This document shows positions 1 to 10,332 of a DNA stretch of 64,000 bases, piece after piece (position 1 is the stretch's first letter; every line of letters begins with the position of its first letter). Under the pieces are notes generated by a model. It had not been told where the DNA came from. It ran no database searches and saw nothing but the letters and a program-made list of their open reading frames with translations. The position numbers and the translations under genes are program-made. Source of the DNA: Ilex aquifolium (lineage: Eukaryota; Streptophyta; Magnoliopsida; Aquifoliales; Aquifoliaceae); NCBI GenBank assembly GCA_951799425.1, contig OX637410.1, positions 5,332,001 through 5,396,000 of the forward strand, given 5' to 3'.

Positions 1-785
1 ACTAGAAAAGATCATTTTCCCCTACCTTTCTTAGATCAATTCTTAGAAAGAATAATTGGGCATGCATATTATTGTTTCTTGGATGGATATTCTGACTATA
101 ATTAGATTGAAATAGCAATTGATAATCAAGAGAAAACCACTTTAACATGTCTCTTTGACACTTTTGCTTATAAATGAATGCCTTTTGGATTGTGTAACAC
201 TCCAGCTATTTTCAGCGTTGTATGTTGAGTATATTCAGTGATATGGTGGAGCGATTTTTTAAAGTCTTCATGGATGATTTTTCAGTATATGGTGATCATT
301 TGAATTATGCCTACAGAATCTTGAAAAAGTCCTTACTCGATGTGAGGAAACAAATCTTGTTTTGAATTGGAAAAAATGTCATTTCATGGTCACACGGGGT
401 ATTGTTTTAGAACATGTAGTTTCTGTAGAGGGAATTGAAGTTGATAAGTCTAAAATTGATTTAATAGCCAATCTCCTTCCTCTTAAGACTGTAAAAGATG
501 TTCGAGCCTTTCTAGGTCATGCAGGATTCTATAGAATATTCATTAAAGATTTCAGTTTGATATCCAGACCTATGTGTAATCTTCTATGTTAGGATGTACC
601 ATTTGATTAGAATGATGCATGTCAATTGGCTTTTGATAGACTGAAAAACATGCTTATTTCTGCACCAATCATGCAACCTCCTGACTGATCTTTACCTTTT
701 AAGTTAATGTGTGATGCTAGTGATTATGCAGTAGGAGCTGTTTTGGGTCAAAGAAAAGATAAAAAAACCTATGTAATTTACTATG
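1..785 (+). pseudogene. E1: reverse transcriptase fragment of a Ty3/gypsy element
   Basis: This is the RT part of a retrotransposon polyprotein that enters the window from the left. The catalytic FMDDF motif is at 267-281, and the conserved NWKKCHFMV segment and the FLGHAGFYR segment of the RT thumb/connection follow between 366 and 540. The frame is broken by several stops (for example TAG near 103 and TAG at 590-592) and by frameshifts, so it makes no product. Its codons and motifs are closest to the C1 RT at 34761-35618. The coding sequence stops in the RNase H entry (VIYY) where solo LTR B1 is inserted, and resumes at 4549 after the 5-bp target duplication CTATG. Confidence 0.88.
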
Positions 786-1239
786 TGATGAGCACATAAT
801 ATTGCATATTTGAAGGCCTCATTACATGCATTTTAACTCAACTTTTGCATTTAAGTACTTACAGTTAGCCAAAATTATGAATAATGTTGAATTTTTTATG
901 TTGCAGGTAATTATAGCTTAAATGATGGATTTTAGAACCTTGCAACTAAGTGTGGATGTGTGGTGAAGGCATGGACACATTACATGAGGATTTGGAGGCT
1001 TAAAAGTGAAAGAAATCAAGGAGGTATTGGTGCTTGGTAACAAAGGCATCAGCACCCACACCATTCGGTTGCAATACCTCGGTTTTCCTTCTTTTTGACC
1101 ATAATCCACTTCGAATCTGAAAAATGGAAAAACATGAAAGTTGTAGATCTGGATGTCTTCTATATTGTGTCAAAATTTCAGCTTAATTGGACACTTGGAT
1201 CAAAAGTTATGACAATTCTATGAAAACTGGTCCGGAGCA

Positions 1240-1318
1240 GAAGGGTACCGGTACGCCGTACCGGTACGATTTTCCTACTGGAGTTCGGGGTACCGGTACA
1301 CAGTACCGGTACGCTCTT
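1240..1318 (+). promoter_or_regulatory. GTACCGGTAC palindrome array in B1
   Basis: Four close copies of the TACCGGTA core, each extended to GTACCGGTAC or nearly so, are separated by short spacers that include 'ggagttcgggg'. The array is in the U3 part of the LTR, upstream of the TATATT box, as expected of an enhancer. The binding factor is unknown. Confidence 0.7.
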
Positions 1319-1564
1319 CTGAAACAGACCAAAATGCCCAGAACTCCTGCAAGTCTTCTCCAACTTCTTGGGGGGCCCACCTACATTTCTCCCATGCCTA
1401 CCCTGACATATTCTACACATAACCATGCCATCCTTACACAATTTCAAGACTTTGGTGGCAAGGGCATTAATGAGGATGGGAGAGAATGGCGCTGCCTGGG
1501 GAGTTGCTGGGTAGGCTGCTCCTAGCATGTCCAAGCCATCAAATCTCTTCCCATTGATGGGAAG

Positions 1565-3460
1565 TAATCCGGTTTGAGTCCGGAGTCGAATCCACATGAA
1601 ACTTTTGTTGATATTTCTGAGGTGAGCAGTGGTAGAGACCTATTGATTGTAACCTTTGAGATTTGTTGTGAGATATGAGTTTTTCTGGACAGAATATAAG
1701 ATTCTTTCCAGGAAGATTTTCTTTAACAAAATAGGTGCTAATAAAAAAATGTCACTCTTTAGTGCAAGGATCTAGACATGTAGCTAGTTATCCGGTTTGT
1801 CATAATTGTTCTTGATAACTCAATTAACTCCCGTGTCAACAGCAAGTTAATTGGAAGATAAAGATGGATTGTGAGAATTAAGAACATGATTCCGACGTCT
1901 TTCTAGAAGTTTACAAGAATTGCCTGTGCCGAGACTTAACCCGTGAACAAACAAGCAAGTGTTTCTACAAGACATCCAATCATGATATTAATATTCCATT
2001 CTTTAAATGAAGTACAATAAGGGGGAAGATTGAGGGGTAGTCATGAGGATCTAGCCGGGGTACTTGCCTTGAACTGATGAGTCTTTCTATGCCAGAGTCA
2101 TCCGTGTCATAGAAAGAACCCACAATTATACAAAGTACCCTAGCTTTGCTAGATGCAATCAATCATCCAATAACAAGAGGAAATAAGCGTTAAGCATAGA
2201 AACATTGCACAAATATGATTACCGGATAACTTATACATGCCCTTCTCCTCTTACTAAAGAGTGAATGAGAAACTACTCACTCTTCATGGCTTGGGTAAAG
2301 CTAGAAAAGTGAGTGATGCTCATCCCTCCAAGTAGAGAACTTATAAGATAAAGTAACAACAAATGCGTAGCTAATCTTTAACAAAGAATGGGTGAATCAC
2401 ATTCCACCCTTCACGGCTTTGCTAAAGCTCTAGAAAAGTGGAAGAGTTTCACTCTTCTAAGAAAGAAAGAAGCGCAAGCAATGGAAGTGGAATGTATGAA
2501 CAATAAAAGTAGAAGAAAGCTAGTCACATTTGGAGGGTGGCTTCCTCAACCAAGAATTGGAGGGTTGCTTCCTCAACCAAAAGGTGAGCTATCTCTCTTC
2601 TATGCATGAAAAATGAAAGCATAAACATAAGCATAAACATAAAACTACTGTTATAACAAGCAAGAGATGTTGGACTAAAGCCAAACTAATCTCTAAAATA
2701 AAGACTTCATACAAGGGAAATGAGCTAAATCTACAATGAGAGTGGGAGTCTAAGCCTGCATCAACTTTCCTACTTCCTACTTGGCTCCCCTAGCTCTCCA
2801 ATAAGGGGAGTATTTATAGGCAAGAGGAGGAGACAGGGGGGGGTGAAAGAATAGTGTTTACCGCCCAAGTCCAAGTGAACAGTCAACAACTCTGCTGCCA
2901 GTCTGTGGATAACGTTCGAACGTGAGTTGGCGTTCGAACGTTCTTTCTGTTTTTGCACTAAGGGCGTTCGAACGTTGACTGCCGTTCGAACGTTTCTTCT
3001 GTTTTTGCACTGTGGGTGTTCGAACGCCAGATTTGCTCTGACCCCTTTCACTCGAGTGATCTGTTGGTCTTCTGTGAAGTTCAGTTCCAACTCTCTGCAG
3101 TGGTCTGGTCTTCCATCAACTCAAGTGCACGTTCGAACGTGAGTTGGCGTTCGAACGTGACACTCAAGTACTTCAGAGCTCCAGTCTTCTTTCCTAACTG
3201 CAACACGTCTTCTCTTCTGCAGTTGAGTCTGCTACAGTGCAATGTGGATGTTCGAACGTGATTTGGCGTTCGAACGTTCTGGCTGTGCTCCAAGCTTTTC
3301 CAATTTTGGCCCTAATGTGCTGGTGCTGCATCCAAGTGTGGTACTTGTTGTTCTTGGGTCCTTGTTCCGTTTAGGGCCTGAAATGACATCACTTAAACTC
3401 CATTAAAGTACAATTAGTCTTAAAATGTCATAATAATATGTCAACTTTAAGTACTAATCA
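1565..3460 (-). mobile_element. C4: inverted C-type solo LTR inside B1
   Basis: Read on the minus strand this is an LTR of the C family, beginning TGATTAGTACTTAAAG at 3460 and running down to 1565. It is flanked by GGAAG at 1560-1564 and 3461-3465. It carries the C-type CGTTCGAACG array (about 2915-3285), a TATAAATA box (minus strand, 2811-2818) and the U5 stem TCCGG/CCGGA (1568-1584). Its 3' end is unusual: it stops about 58 bases earlier than C2/C3 and ends in ...GGATTA instead of the canonical ...CA. Confidence 0.85.
2811..3290 (-). promoter_or_regulatory. C4 U3 control region: CGTTCGAACG array plus TATA box
   Basis: Nine or so copies of TTCGAACG, several extended to the full palindrome CGTTCGAACG, lie between 2915 and 3285. 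They are usually in pairs separated by 'ccaactca' or its complement. On the minus strand the array is followed by TATAAATA at 2818-2811, so it sits in the normal enhancer position of a U3 region. Confidence 0.75.
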
Positions 3461-4548
3461 GGAAGCCTGCACACACAGGCTAGGGGAGCCTCATGGACGA
3501 AATTTGAAGTCTCTACACACCATATATTCAGCATTACACAAGACATTGGGGGGTGACTACCTAAGCTTAGGAGTAGTTTTGGTGAAGAAGATGATGAATA
3601 GTTAGATTTTTGCATTTTCTTCACCCATTTTCACTTGTAATCTTTTTTAAGGATCTTGTAAGCTTCATTTATTGTCTTTAATGTCATTTATTTCAAGTTC
3701 ATTTCAAGTTTAGTTCTACATTTTACATTTCACCATTGTTATGTCAAGCTTTCTTCATTTCCTAGTTTTAAAGTGGGTATTGCATTTCTCTCTTTGTAGT
3801 TAAGTTTTCTTGCATTTAACTAAGTTCAAATCTTCATTTCTCTACAATGTCTTTCCATTACATCATTGTCTTTCCTTCAAGTATGATTAGCTAAAGTTTT
3901 AGTTGGTTAATCCAAGGGAGACCTCTCCGTGAGGATTCCATGTCAACTCTTCTTTTTTCCTCCACTCGGTGTACGGTGGTTAAGTTTGACTGGGTTGAGA
4001 GTGGATGCAGTTGTGAGTCTTTGATATCCCGTAGGCCTGGTCACGGGTTATGCTTGGATCCTCACCTCCATTTCGTCCCTAGCTTCCCACGAATCAATCG
4101 TTCATCTATGCATCATTGGAGGAAGGCTTTGAGTGGGATTGACATCCTCATTGAAGTGAACTCTTTGGATTAGCCAACACTTTTCATTTCATTTTCATTC
4201 AAGAACACTATCACAAACCAAACTCAAAACTCAAAAGATTTTACATTTTCCTTTTCTTTCACAAAATCACCTTCACACACTTGAAATTTCCTTCCCTGAG
4301 GAGACGACCTTGGAATACTTTTCCAAGTAAAACACGACAAGCAAAAGACTCCTTGCGCTTGGGGAGCACTTTTGTTCATTTCACACATATCATTTCCACA
4401 CATATTTTGTTCACTTCATTCATCCACCATTCCGTTGCATATTTCCAACATCATTCAAGGGAGAGTGTCACTTCTTTCACACATAAGCCATATATACATT
4501 TGAGGGTGATATTAGGAGGTTAGGAACAACAACGATTTTCACCAAGCA

Positions 4549-4837
4549 CTATGCAAGCAAGACTTTGAATGATTCCCAAATAAATTACTTTACCACAGAA
4601 AAAGAATTGGTTGCTGTTGCATTTGTTTTAGATAAATTTCGTTCATATTTGGTTGGATCCTCAATTGTTGAATTTACTGATCATGCAGCCTTGAAATACT
4701 TGTTCACAAAGAAGGATGCTAAGCCACGTCTGCTACGTTGGATACTGTTGCTTCAAGAATTCAATCTTATCATCAAGGACAAGAAAGGAGTTGAAAATAT
4801 GGTAGCTGATCATTTATCAAGGCTGAATTATGATTAA
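4549..4837 (+). pseudogene. E1: RNase H domain of pol
   Basis: This continues the E1 polyprotein after B1. The reading shows the ASKTLND start, [30 protein letters not shown] and ADHLSRL, the standard order of the Ty3-type RNase H that follows RT. This stretch is open for about 90 residues and ends with a TAA after the domain. Upstream breaks mean it cannot be expressed as part of a polyprotein. Confidence 0.88.
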
Positions 4838-5528
4838 AAGGAAGAATCAATACCAATCAAATAAACTTTTTCTGATGTGCAGCTATTTGCAGTAACAGAA
4901 GTACCATGGTATGCAGACATAGCCAATTATTTAGCCACAAGTACTATTCCTTTTCATTATACTTGGTCTGACAAAAAGAAATTTTTCAGAGAGGTAGGCA
5001 ATTTCTTTTGGGAAGATCCCTATGTGCTTAAGTATTGTAAATATCAAATAATAAGGCGTTGAGTACCCAACCATGAAATCGGTCAAGTCATCTCATTTTG
5101 CCATTCTGAAGCTTTCGGAGGGCATTTTTCTTCAAAGAAAATCGCTGTTAAAATTTTGCAATGTAGATTTTATTGGCCCACCCTTTTTAAGGATATGCAT
5201 GTCTTTTGTCTTAACTATGACAGATGTCAATGAATGGGAAACATTTCAAAAAGAAACATGATGTCGTTGAACCCTATTTTGTTCATTAAAATTTTTGATT
5301 GTTGGGGCATCGATTTTATGGGACCATTTCCCCGATCCTTTGGACATTTGTACACTTTGGTTGCTGTTGATTATGTTTCCAAATGAGTAGAGGCAACCCT
5401 TGAAGAAATAATGGTCACTGTACGATGATCAAGTTTTTAAAAGAAATTTTTTTGTCCAGATTTGGGATTCCTCGAGCCATTATCAGTGATGGGAGAACAC
5501 ATTTTTGTAATAAATTTTTGAAAACCTA
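4838..5528 (+). pseudogene. E1: pol linker and decayed integrase N-terminal half
   Basis: Spread over two or three frames I can read the linker PWYADIANYLAT, the FFWEDPYVLKYC segment, remnants of the HHCC zinc-binding region (HSEAFGGHFSSKK, then FYWP), and the start of the integrase core ([21 protein letters not shown]). Frame changes and stops occur at about 5060, 5225, 5385 and 5525. The same segments in the same order occur in C1 at 35916-36560. Confidence 0.8.
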
Positions 5529-6197
5529 ATGAAAAAATATTTGATTTCTCACAAGATATATGCCCCTTATCATCCCCAGATAAGTGGACAAGTTGAATTG
5601 GCCAATAGGGAGATAAAATATATTTTAGAAAAAACAATAAATCCAGACCACAATGATTGGTCTTTGAGACTGACTGATGCGATTTGGGCTTACCGTACTG
5701 CATACAAAGCTATTTTGGGAATGTCTCCTTATCGGTTAGTTTACGGTAAACCATGTCACTTGCCTTTAGAATTGAAACATCAAGCATATTGGACAATCAA
5801 AATGATGAACTTTGATAATGACAAAGCAAATGCATCCCGCAAACTTCAGATTAATGAATTGGAAGAACTAAGAAATGAAGCATATGAAAATGCAAAGATT
5901 GCCAAGTCCATAATGAAAATTTTTCATGATAAGAATATTGTGCGGAAGTCTTTTAAACCTTCTCAAAAAGTCCTGTTATATAATTCAAGACTCCGCCTAT
6001 TTCCTGGAAAGTTAAGATCAAGATGGATAGACCCCTACATTGTTAAACAAGTTTTTGAATATGGGACAATAGAAATTGAGAACCCATTAACTGGAAATCT
6101 TTTCAAAGTGAATGGTCAAAGGCTTAAGCCATATCATGATGGATTTGTTCAACATATGAATTCTATTCAGTTAATTGAACCAACATATGTGCCTTGA
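5529..6197 (+). pseudogene. E1: integrase C-terminal half, still open
   Basis: An open stretch of 222 codons covers the end of the integrase core and its C-terminal domain. It includes [16 protein letters not shown] with the catalytic Glu of the DDE triad, the conserved [34 protein letters not shown], and the GPYIVK-like SH3 region ending at NGQRLKPY. The first ATG is not a natural start; it lies inside the polyprotein. This is the best preserved part of E1. Confidence 0.85.
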
Positions 6198-6339
6198 AAA
6201 GTCTTTATAAGTGTTTGATTGTAAATAGTAGTACTAATTGTTTGTTGTTTGTTTTACAGATTAGGGTTTTGCACTATGGATTCGTTTCGCCTCTAGATCT
6301 TATTAGCATTTGTCTATAATTTTACTTCATAATGTTATA

Positions 6340-6376
6340 CATTGGGGACAATGTTGAATTTAGGTTGGGGGGAGGG
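6340..6376 (+). promoter_or_regulatory. Post-pol CATTG..CAATG motif with internal polypurine tract
   Basis: CATTGGGGACAATG (6340-6353) is followed by TAGGTTGGGGGGAGGG (6361-6376). The pair recurs about 200-500 bases after the last coding segment in C1, A, D1 and D2. The G-rich part resembles the polypurine tract next to the 3' LTR, so it could be an internal PPT or an RNA signal; the function is inferred only. Confidence 0.6.
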
Positions 6377-6385
6377 AACAATCCA

Positions 6386-6434
6386 CATTCGTCTTTGTGA
6401 CCGGCAGACGTTAAAGAACCAGATAGTGAGTCTT
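6386..6434 (+). promoter_or_regulatory. Conserved leader of ORF X with CGTCT/AGACG hairpin (E1 copy)
   Basis: This block is almost identical to 37858-37906 in C1 although the flanking sequence has diverged. It contains an inverted repeat CGTCT (6390-6394) / AGACG (6406-6410) with an 11-base loop, then 'ttaaagaaccagatagtga'. It ends 39 bases before the first ATG of ORF X. Confidence 0.6.
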
Positions 6435-6472
6435 TTTCAAAAAAATTCACAATTTTCAAAAAAAATTCAAAA

Positions 6473-6871
6473 ATGGATGAGCAATTGTTTTGGTTTTGTT
6501 AGGGTATGCTGAGTACTTTTCCAAAAGATATACATTCTTCGATCATAGCAAAAGCAAAGGTTGTTAGAAAACTAGAAATTTTTGGTAGTCAAGCAAAACC
6601 TCTGTGTGGAAAAAGTTCATTTGCCAAACGCCGAGGAGCAAATCGACTTGGTGGTTGTGTAAAGTGTGGTCGATTAATGCATATGCGAGAATATAATCAG
6701 TGTGCAGAACTAATTTTAGGTCAAGCGTTAGATCGTCTTGACTAGATTAAATATGGACAGAGTAAGGATTACCTTGAGACGCCATCTTATTTCAGTCCCA
6801 TGTTTTCAAGATATGTGCGACAGGAGATTAATCGGTTCACTAATGTCCTTGATTTAGAACATTCTGATTAA
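6473..6871 (+). pseudogene. E1: ORF X, small basic zinc-finger-like protein (two stops)
   Basis: The frame starting at 6473 (MDEQLFWF) matches the intact C1 ORF X codon for codon in layout and ends at 6871. It is interrupted by TAG at 6500-6502 and by TAG at 6743-6745, where C1 has Trp. The basic stretch FAKRRGANR precedes a CX2CX4HX6C motif (CVKCGRLMHMREYNQC). No similarity to RT, integrase or the accessory ORF is visible. It follows pol by about 275 bases and is preceded by the conserved hairpin block. The function is not known; see the C1 copy at 37920. Confidence 0.7.
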
Positions 6872-7050
6872 AATTGATTATGATCAAAGATGAATGATTT
6901 TGGATTTGTCTAAATGTAAATAACTAAGGATAATTAGTGTAATAAGTTGGGATTTAAGTAGTTGAATGTGTAAATATTAGAATTTAAACTAATTCTGTAA
7001 CTGCAGGCTGGAAAACTGAAGCTGGAAACTAGGAGAATATCAGGGGACAG
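6872..7050 (+). other. E1 non-coding remainder up to the D1 insertion point
   Basis: AT-rich sequence downstream of ORF X with no coding signal. The last five bases, GACAG (7046-7050), would be the left target duplication of D1; its partner is lost because the other end of D1 is truncated. Confidence 0.5.
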
Positions 7051-7256
7051 TGCTTGGTTGAAAACCTTGTTATCCCTAACCCTTATTTTTATCCCTCAAA
7101 ATGTATCGTGTATGAATGAAGGGGAGTGTCACTCTCCCTTTGGGTAGTGTCAAAAGAAAGGGCAAGGAGATGGGAAAATGGGATGGTGGAAATATGTTAT
7201 GCGTATGAACAAAAATGCTCCCCAAGCGCAAGGAGACTTTTGTGGGTCGTGTTTTA

Positions 7257-7273
7257 CTTGGAGGTACTCCAAG
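7257..7273 (-). promoter_or_regulatory. U5 hairpin CTTGGAG/CTCCAAG in the D1 LTR
   Basis: A perfect 7-bp stem with a 3-base loop follows a degenerate CCCTGWGGA..CGAC motif on the minus strand. In A, B, F and G the same place has CTTGGAA/TTCCAAG, so one pair has changed on both sides. Confidence 0.65.
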
Positions 7274-8365
7274 GTCGTTTCTACGGGGAAGGATGTAAAC
7301 CGAGGGGAAGGTGATTTTGGGTGAAAGAAAGTGTAAAATATTTTGTTGTTGAAAGTTGATTTGTGAAGTGTGTTTTGATGAAAATGAAATGAGAAACAAA
7401 CGTTGGCAAACCCAAGAGGTTACTCCAATAGGAATGCCATCTCAACTCGAATCCCTCCTTCAATAGAGCATGAATGAACGATTGATTCGTGGGAAGCTAG
7501 GGATAAGAAGGGTGAGTATCTAAGCATAAACCGTGACTAGGCCTACGGAATATCAAAGACTCACTAATTTATCCACCCTCAACCCAGTCAAACCGAACCA
7601 TTGAACTCTAAGAAAGGGAGGAGAATGAGTTGAAATGGCATACCCAAGTGAAGGTTCCCCTTGGTTTTGCCAACTAAAAGATTTTAGCTACTCATGCTTG
7701 AAATGACATTAATAATGTAACGAGAAAGCATTGCAAAGGAATAAAGTTCTTGAGTAACTAAATGCATGCAAACATCAGCTGTAAATGAAAACAATGAATA
7801 CCTATTTTATAAGTAAGAGAAAGGAGACCTTTGATGCATTCATGGTGAAAGCTGTAAAAGAGAATTAAACTTGCAATGGACTTGTAGGAACTAGCATTAA
7901 TGACATTAAATGAAGCTCTAAATGTTCTTACAGGGAATTACAAGACAATGTATTGAAGAAAATGTAAAAATCTCAATTTTATCTCTCTAGACACTATTCA
8001 TCATCTTCCCCAAACTCTCTCTCTCTCTATATCTGTATATCTCTGTCTAATGCTGAATGCCCTGGTTGGAGAGCTCTTTCCCTCCAAAAACGTCCCCTAG
8101 TCTCCTTTGTAGCTCCCTGACGTGATCCTCAATCCTTAGGGGTCAAGGGGGACAAGCTGGACAGGGTAGTGCAGAGCTAGCCTGCACACCTAGCTGCTTC
8201 TTCTTTTCTCTCTTCATTTAAACATTCTAGCTTCCAAAGTCAGATGGAGGGTGCTGAGAGGTTGTACAATGTGCTGGAGGGGTCAGAGATATGAAGGAGA
8301 ATGATTGGTGGGTCCCTAAAAAATGGCTGGCTTGAGTTGCAGAAATTGGGGCAGGAATAGCAAAC

Positions 8366-8482
8366 TATACCGGTACGCAGTACCGGTACCCCGAACTCCA
8401 GAGGCTGGACCGTACCAGTACTGCGTACCGGTACGCTATGTTCCAGTGGCCAAACCGTACCGATACTGCGTACCGGTACTCT
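8366..8482 (-). promoter_or_regulatory. GTACCGGTAC palindrome array in the D1 3' LTR
   Basis: Five or six TACCGGTA-type sites are interleaved with spacers that contain 'ccgaactcca' and 'ccagtggccaaaccgtacc'. The whole block, spacers included, resembles the internal array of D1 at 11648-11760. Confidence 0.75.
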
Positions 8483-8716
8483 TCTGCTGCTTTGTCTAAT
8501 TTTTCTGATTTCTTCACTCCTGAGCCATTCTTTTATCCTCATTTGCCTCAACTCCTTTGGGAAGGCTTTAATAAGCCTCGTTTAGCGCTCTTCTTCTGCA
8601 ATCACCAAAAATCATCATTAAGCGCAATAATAAAACAACGTCAATCAATTAACCCCCAAAAGAAATTGAACATTGAATGATTAGCACTTAAAATATGCAA
8701 AGTTTTGTGCTAATCA

Positions 8717-8754
8717 CACCCCCTAACTTGGGTTTTGCTAGTCCCTTAGCAAAA
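8717..8754 (-). promoter_or_regulatory. D1 polypurine tract and adjoining hairpin
   Basis: Minus-strand CCAAGTTAGGGGGTG directly precedes the LTR and is the plus-strand priming site (PPT). Next to it, 8733-8754 forms a perfect 8-bp stem TTTTGCTA/TAGCAAAA with a 6-base loop. The hairpin recurs beside the PPT of A (25151-25169) and D2 (43391-43412). Confidence 0.8.
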
Positions 8755-9020
8755 CTTATTTTCCATACAAGGTAGTGAGCATAACATACTATAATCCAGT
8801 TAAACGAACAATTCACTCAATCAATCAAAAAACAAAAATCATAATGCAATTAACAAAATAACATAGACAAGATTGAATCTGAACTGTGGTTTTCCATTAA
8901 TGTGTTATAAAGATGGAGTACAAGAAGTAGGACATCCAAAAAGGAACCAAAATACCTACGACCCCCTCCTAACTAAGTACAATCCAACATCAAAAGAAAG
9001 ACAACAACTACAATAGCCTA
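8755..9020 (-). other. D1 spacer between accessory ORF and PPT
   Basis: AT-rich, with short repeats of 'caatcaatcaa'. No ORF or other structure was found. Confidence 0.5.
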
Positions 9021-10241
9021 CTACACATCACCCTCTCCATCATCATCCTCATCTTCCTCAGACTCCCAATCTTCCCCTTCCTCGTCAGTATCTTCATCAT
9101 CTTCATCCTCCTCTTCCTCAACCACTGTGGGGTCAACGGGGGCAGAAGCAGAAGGGGCAGTAGTTGGCACAGTAGGTCCTTCTGGGATGGGCCTCCCAGG
9201 GAAGGTATGCATGAACATCTCTCGCAGCATGGCCGTCATCCCCTGCACTGATGCCACAATCCCATGCACTGTTGTCTCTAGTGCATCAAGACGCTGGGCC
9301 GTTGAGCGTGCTGGTGCAGCTGTGGATGGCCCAGTAGATGGGGATGGGCCAGGAGCCTCATAATCAGATCCCACTGTCCTAGCCCGCTCCCACTTACTCA
9401 TCGCTTTCCTCTTTTTACTACTGGTCTTCCCAATAGCCCCGGTCTCGGGAGGAGTGATCTTGTCAAATGCATAGCCCTTAACTTTGAAGTGATTGCCCAT
9501 CCGGGTTACCAAGCTCCCGTATGGCAAATTGGTCATCGTCTTCGTTCTAACGGCAAAATCTTTCATTACTTCCCAGATGAAAAGTGCAAAGTCGATTGTT
9601 TTCCCCGACACAACAACATCTAACAAGGCTAACTTATCCATATTTGACTTCTTTTCCGAAGCTTTTGGGAATAAATTGTAATGAAGAAGTTTGTTCAGAA
9701 GCCCGTACACATGCTTCAATCCTCCACTTTGGAAAAGTCCCTTGAATTTAGTGGGGTCCTCATACATTAGAGCCACAAACTCCTCTCTAGTCTTGGCTCT
9801 AGTGATATTGTGAGGATAGACAGGCGGGAAGGATGGTGGTCTCTCGTATCCTCCAAGAAGAGTGGCAATGATATCGGGGGTCACCTCGAACAACTTGCCC
9901 CGCACATTGGTTCTCAACACCTCCACTTCGTCCACCTCAACTACCCGGAGCGATTGGTAAAACTCCCTAACCATTGACAAATTATATCCCTCGACTTGCT
10001 TGAACCAACAACTCATGCCATGCCCCTCAATGATTTTTACAACCTCATGCCTTTGGGTGAGTGAGATGTGGTCAAGATGCCGCTCACAAGTGACACTCCT
10101 CCCCTGAATCCATTGGCATTGTGCCTCCTTCCTGGCTTTCTTTCTCTGCACATTTGGGTCCTCACTTGACCCTTCCCCGCTTCTCTTGCGGCTTGTGGAA
10201 TCCTCGAGTGGAGGGGAACTAGGTCTTTTGGTTCGGGCCAT
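9021..10241 (-). CDS. D1 accessory ORF: putative plant transposon protein, acidic tail
   Basis: An intact 406-residue ORF follows pol and lies just upstream of the PPT. I chose the MARTKRP methionine at 10241 because D2 begins the same way at 44839; the upstream in-frame extension is not conserved. The order is a basic, Ser/Arg-rich N-terminus with two basic clusters that could be nuclear signals (SRKR, QRKKARK), a central domain of the 'putative plant transposon protein' type (I believe PF20167) with VREFYQSL, NVRGKLFEVTPDIIATLLG and NLPYGSLVTR, a second basic patch (KKRKAMSKWERAR), a heptad-like helix (RLDALETTVHGIVASV), and a C-terminal run of about 35 mostly Asp/Glu residues. No signal peptide or envelope feature is present. 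The role is unknown; a nuclear, nucleic-acid- or chromatin-related function is inference. A palindrome-array promoter lies upstream. Confidence 0.85.
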   Translation of the reverse strand: MARTKRPSSPPLEDSTSRKRSGEGSSEDPNVQRKKARKEAQCQWIQGRSVTCERHLDHISLTQRHEVVKIIEGHGMSCWFKQVEGYNLSMVREFYQSLRVVEVDEVEVLRTNVRGKLFEVTPDIIATLLGGYERPPSFPPVYPHNITRAKTREEFVALMYEDPTKFKGLFQSGGLKHVYGLLNKLLHYNLFPKASEKKSNMDKLALLDVVVSGKTIDFALFIWEVMKDFAVRTKTMTNLPYGSLVTRMGNHFKVKGYAFDKITPPETGAIGKTSSKKRKAMSKWERARTVGSDYEAPGPSPSTGPSTAAPARSTAQRLDALETTVHGIVASVQGMTAMLREMFMHTFPGRPIPEGPTVPTTAPSASAPVDPTVVEEEEDEDDEDTDEEGEDWESEEDEDDDGEGDV

Positions 10242-10332
10242 GCAATGCAACAGTGCCCCCATTGAGAAAATTGCAAAAAAGATCAAGAAAAGACCCTCAA
10301 TCAGGTTTATGGCTTCAGGGACCACATCCAAG

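Larger units (their letters stand above)
786..4548 (+). mobile_element. B1: solo LTR inserted in E1, itself interrupted by C4
   Basis: The LTR starts TGATGAGCACATAATATTGC and ends ...CACCAAGCA. It is flanked by the target duplication CTATG (781-785 and 4549-4553). Removing the nested C4 copy (1565-3460 plus one GGAAG) leaves about 1.86 kb, the same size as LTRs B2 and A. No PBS, PPT or internal region accompanies it, so it is a solo LTR left by LTR-LTR recombination. It holds a GTACCGGTAC array, a TATATT box at 3532-3537, a CCTAAGCTTAGG palindrome at 3560-3571 and the U5 hairpin at 4309-4327. Confidence 0.9.
7051..8716 (-). repeat. D1 3' LTR
   Basis: On the minus strand it starts TGATTAGCACAAAACTTTGC (8716) and ends ...TTTTCAACCAAGCA (7051). 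Its length is 1666 bp. The last part is related to the ends of LTRs A, B, F and G (gggttag..., hairpin at 7257-7273), but the first part is specific to D elements. Around 8024 there is a short CT-rich run. Confidence 0.9.

Noticed and set aside
10242-10331. Hydrophobic N-terminal extension of the D1 accessory ORF as a membrane anchor or envelope signal
   Set aside because: It is upstream of the MARTKRP start conserved in D2, is not conserved itself, and ends at the hAT target site.
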